Origin: Chlorobiaceae bacterium | Lineage (GTDB): Bacteria > Bacteroidota > Chlorobiia > Chlorobiales > Chlorobiaceae | DNA: 64,000 bases | Assembly: GCA_013335405.1 (NCBI GenBank) | Contig: JAAXVR010000010.1 | Location: forward strand, 1-64,000 | Direction: 5' to 3' | In this document: piece by piece, positions 62,398 to 64,000 of the stretch | Layout of the letters: every line of letters starts with the position of its first letter | How positions within the stretch are numbered: the first letter of the stretch is position 1 | Notes under the pieces: generated by a model | What the model saw: the letters and a program-made list of their open reading frames with translations, nothing else | What the model was told of the DNA's origin: nothing | Database searches by the model: none | Position numbers and translations under genes: made by a program

Positions 62398-62594
62398 ATG
62401 CGATTTGAGATGAGTTCATCATGCCGCTTTTTCCTTCCGGTCATTTACGGAAAATCGGTGAATGGCATGATACTTTTTTCGCATCGATGCAGTTATATGT
62501 TTATACCTGCCTTACGGATGTGTTTTTCTGAAGTCGGCAACGCCGACTCCTTTCATGGCAGGCCGAAGAAATAGTTTTTCATTTTTTTGTTCTG

Positions 62595-63059
62595 ATGGCT
62601 CTGCATACCCTTACTTATGTACAGAAGATTCCTGTCGCTATCGATGATGCATGGAGTTTTTTTTCTTCACCGCGTAACCTTGCAAGGATAACACCTCCGG
62701 AAATGATGTTCAGGATAACGGGCGGTTCAGCCTCAGGGGAAATTTTCCCCGGGATGATCATCTGCTATACCCTTTATCCATTCATGATGCTGCCGGTGCG
62801 ATGGGAAACGGAAATTACCGAAGCAAGAAAACCGTTCTATTTTGAAGACAGGCAGAAATCCGGACCCTATGAGCAATGGCAGCACAGGCATATGTTCAGG
62901 GAGATCCGGGGCGGCGTGGAAATGACGGACCAGTTGCAATACTGCCTGCCCATGGACTTTTTCGGGGAACTTGTCAATACGCTGATCGTCAGCCGCCGGA
63001 TCGAGGAAGTGTTCGACTACCGGAGAAAAAAAATCGTCGAGATTCTGGGCGCTTTCTGA
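62595..63059 (+). CDS. SRPBCC family protein
   Basis: A 154-residue protein with the START/Bet v 1-like fold. TLTYVQKIPVAIDDAWSFFS, then SPRNLARITPPEMMFRIT and DRQKSGPYEQWQHRHMF match the SRPBCC proteins that bind lipids or small ligands; a cell-division inhibitor-like subgroup has the same start. No ligand can be inferred. Its stop is 22 bases before the Na/Pi cotransporter gene. Confidence 0.85.
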   Translation: MALHTLTYVQKIPVAIDDAWSFFSSPRNLARITPPEMMFRITGGSASGEIFPGMIICYTLYPFMMLPVRWETEITEARKPFYFEDRQKSGPYEQWQHRHMFREIRGGVEMTDQLQYCLPMDFFGELVNTLIVSRRIEEVFDYRRKKIVEILGAF

Positions 63060-63081
63060 AAAACCGGAATGCAGGAGTGTC

Positions 63082-64000
63082 ATGAACGGATTTCTTGCAT
63101 CACAAGGAATGATCGTATTGTTCATCGGTGGCCTGAGCCTTTTCCTCTATGGGATCAGGATTATGAGCGGCGGTCTGAAAAAGGTCTCCGGTGATCGTGT
63201 CAGGCTTCTTGTATCCAAAGTGACCGGCAATCGGCTTTACGGTCTTTTTTCAGGCGCATTCGCTTCGATGACCGTGCAGAGCAGCAGTACCGTGATGGCA
63301 ATCCTTGTCGGGCTTGTCCACTCCCGCATGATGCAGGGAAGCCAGGCATTCGCTGTCATACTCGGAGCTGAAATCGGAACGACGGCAATGGCCCAGCTCG
63401 TTGCTTTCAGGCTGCACGATTATGCCCTGCTTTTTTTCAGCGCGGGATTCGTTTTAAGCACATACGGCAAAAAAGAGGCAACGAAGATGATCGGTGAAGT
63501 GCTCGCCGGATTCGGCCTGCTTTTTTTCGGCCTGAAACTCATGTCGACGGCAACGGTGTCACTCGACAGCTACGAGCCATTGATCGCTTTCCTGCGTTAT
63601 CTCGGCAACCCACTGCTGGCATTCGCTTCAGGGATGCTCGTTACCGCATTTATCCATAGCAGCGCTGCGTTCATCGGTATCGCCATAACGCTTGCCATGC
63701 AGGGTTCGATCACCCTTGAGACCGGTATCGCCATGCTTTTCGGAGCGAATATCGGAACCTGCGTCACCGCTGTTTTCGCAAGTTCAGGCATGATGCGTGC
63801 GGCCAGGCGGGTGGCGCTTGCCCAGGTTCTGTTCAATGTTACGGGTGTCCTGCTTTTTTTCCCTTTTCTCGCTGCTTTCGCCGATCTTGTCCGATGGCTT
63901 ACCCTTGCAGAAGGAGCTGCGTCGCCGGGCGGTTTTCTGTCTGATATTCCCAGGCAGATAGCCAATGCGCATACCCTGTTCAATGTGGCAATGGCGCTGA
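63082..64000 (+). CDS. Na/Pi cotransporter family protein (3' partial)
   Basis: An open frame from the ATG at 63082 to the window end (306 codons seen). It has many membrane helices and the two inverted signature repeats of the Na/Pi (NptA/PNaS) family: FASMTVQSSSTVMAILVGL and AFIHSSAAFIGIAITLAMQ, with GAEIGTTAMAQLV and GANIGTCVTAVFAS. It imports phosphate with sodium, or regulates such flux when fused to a PhoU domain. The C-terminal part is outside the window. A Shine-Dalgarno sequence (caggag) lies before the ATG. Confidence 0.92.
   Translation, partial: MNGFLASQGMIVLFIGGLSLFLYGIRIMSGGLKKVSGDRVRLLVSKVTGNRLYGLFSGAFASMTVQSSSTVMAILVGLVHSRMMQGSQAFAVILGAEIGTTAMAQLVAFRLHDYALLFFSAGFVLSTYGKKEATKMIGEVLAGFGLLFFGLKLMSTATVSLDSYEPLIAFLRYLGNPLLAFASGMLVTAFIHSSAAFIGIAITLAMQGSITLETGIAMLFGANIGTCVTAVFASSGMMRAARRVALAQVLFNVTGVLLFFPFLAAFADLVRWLTLAEGAASPGGFLSDIPRQIANAHTLFNVAMAL

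Noticed and set aside
61959-62594. Cobalamin riboswitch for the BtuF-like gene
   Set aside because: The sequence before the gene is the NUDIX coding region, and the gap upstream of it shows no B12-box-like element that I can recognise.

Overview
The window is one large integrated phage genome (about 1-42,340) followed by an ordinary bacterial chromosome segment (about 42,340-64,000). The host part carries purB, a CCA-adding/poly(A) polymerase-type nucleotidyltransferase, an MsrB-MsrA fusion, a giant RTX-type adhesin, a BtuF-like binding protein and a Na/Pi cotransporter, at roughly 50-55% GC. This is compatible with a green sulfur bacterium (Chlorobiaceae), but that is an impression from gene content, not a proof. 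The left edge of the prophage lies outside the window. The right edge abuts a tRNA-Val(CAC) gene (42,343-42,415, minus strand) whose 3' end faces the prophage, the usual attachment arrangement for a tyrosine integrase.

Prophage layout. (a) 1-5,500: the integrase (cut by the window edge), then AT-rich lysogenic-conversion genes: KTSC-like, Ada-type Cys motif, SHOCT, a 46-aa Cys/His protein, HNH nuclease, membrane protein, T4 Imm-like superinfection immunity protein and a Tat-signal protein. (b) 5,475-7,020: a repressor on the minus strand and divergent early regulators. (c) 7,045-13,674: recombination and replication genes (Rad50/SbcC-like ATPase, RecT, MBL-fold hydrolase, RusA, replication initiator with an 11-bp iteron array inside the gene). 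(d) 13,836-16,285: DUF488 protein, adenine-methyltransferase-like protein and ParB-like protein. (e) 16,287-20,297: packaging and head genes (TerS, TerL, portal, head morphogenesis). (f) 20,300-29,610: a cargo block that splits the head genes. It holds an AT-rich membrane protein with a 56-aa partner, a degenerate second copy of the end of the head-morphogenesis gene, a minus-strand restriction-modification-like operon (nuclease-helicase, DNA methyltransferase, GIY-YIG/DUF4357), and a plus-strand series of plasmid-type genes (DUF3873, ArdC-N-like, DUF3560). (g) 29,763-42,252: protease, HK97-type capsid, connectors, tail tube, tail chaperone with a -1 frameshift, tape measure, tail tip, fibre and lysis genes. 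The layout is that of a temperate siphovirus.

Host region. After the tRNA come a small membrane protein, the methionine sulfoxide reductase fusion, a zinc alcohol dehydrogenase, a pentapeptide-repeat/ion-channel fusion and a 3,184-residue adhesin with a LapA-type retention module. A minus-strand series follows (purB, CCA-type nucleotidyltransferase, MFS exporter, BtuF-like lipoprotein, NUDIX hydrolase), then an SRPBCC protein and the start of a Na/Pi cotransporter that runs off the window.

The points most worth a second look are the cargo block with its recombination scar, the DUF488/methyltransferase/ParB trio next to the terminase, the 11-bp iterons, and the unidentified Tat-exported protein in the conversion region. 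All calls rest on reading the sequence and family knowledge; no database search was run.
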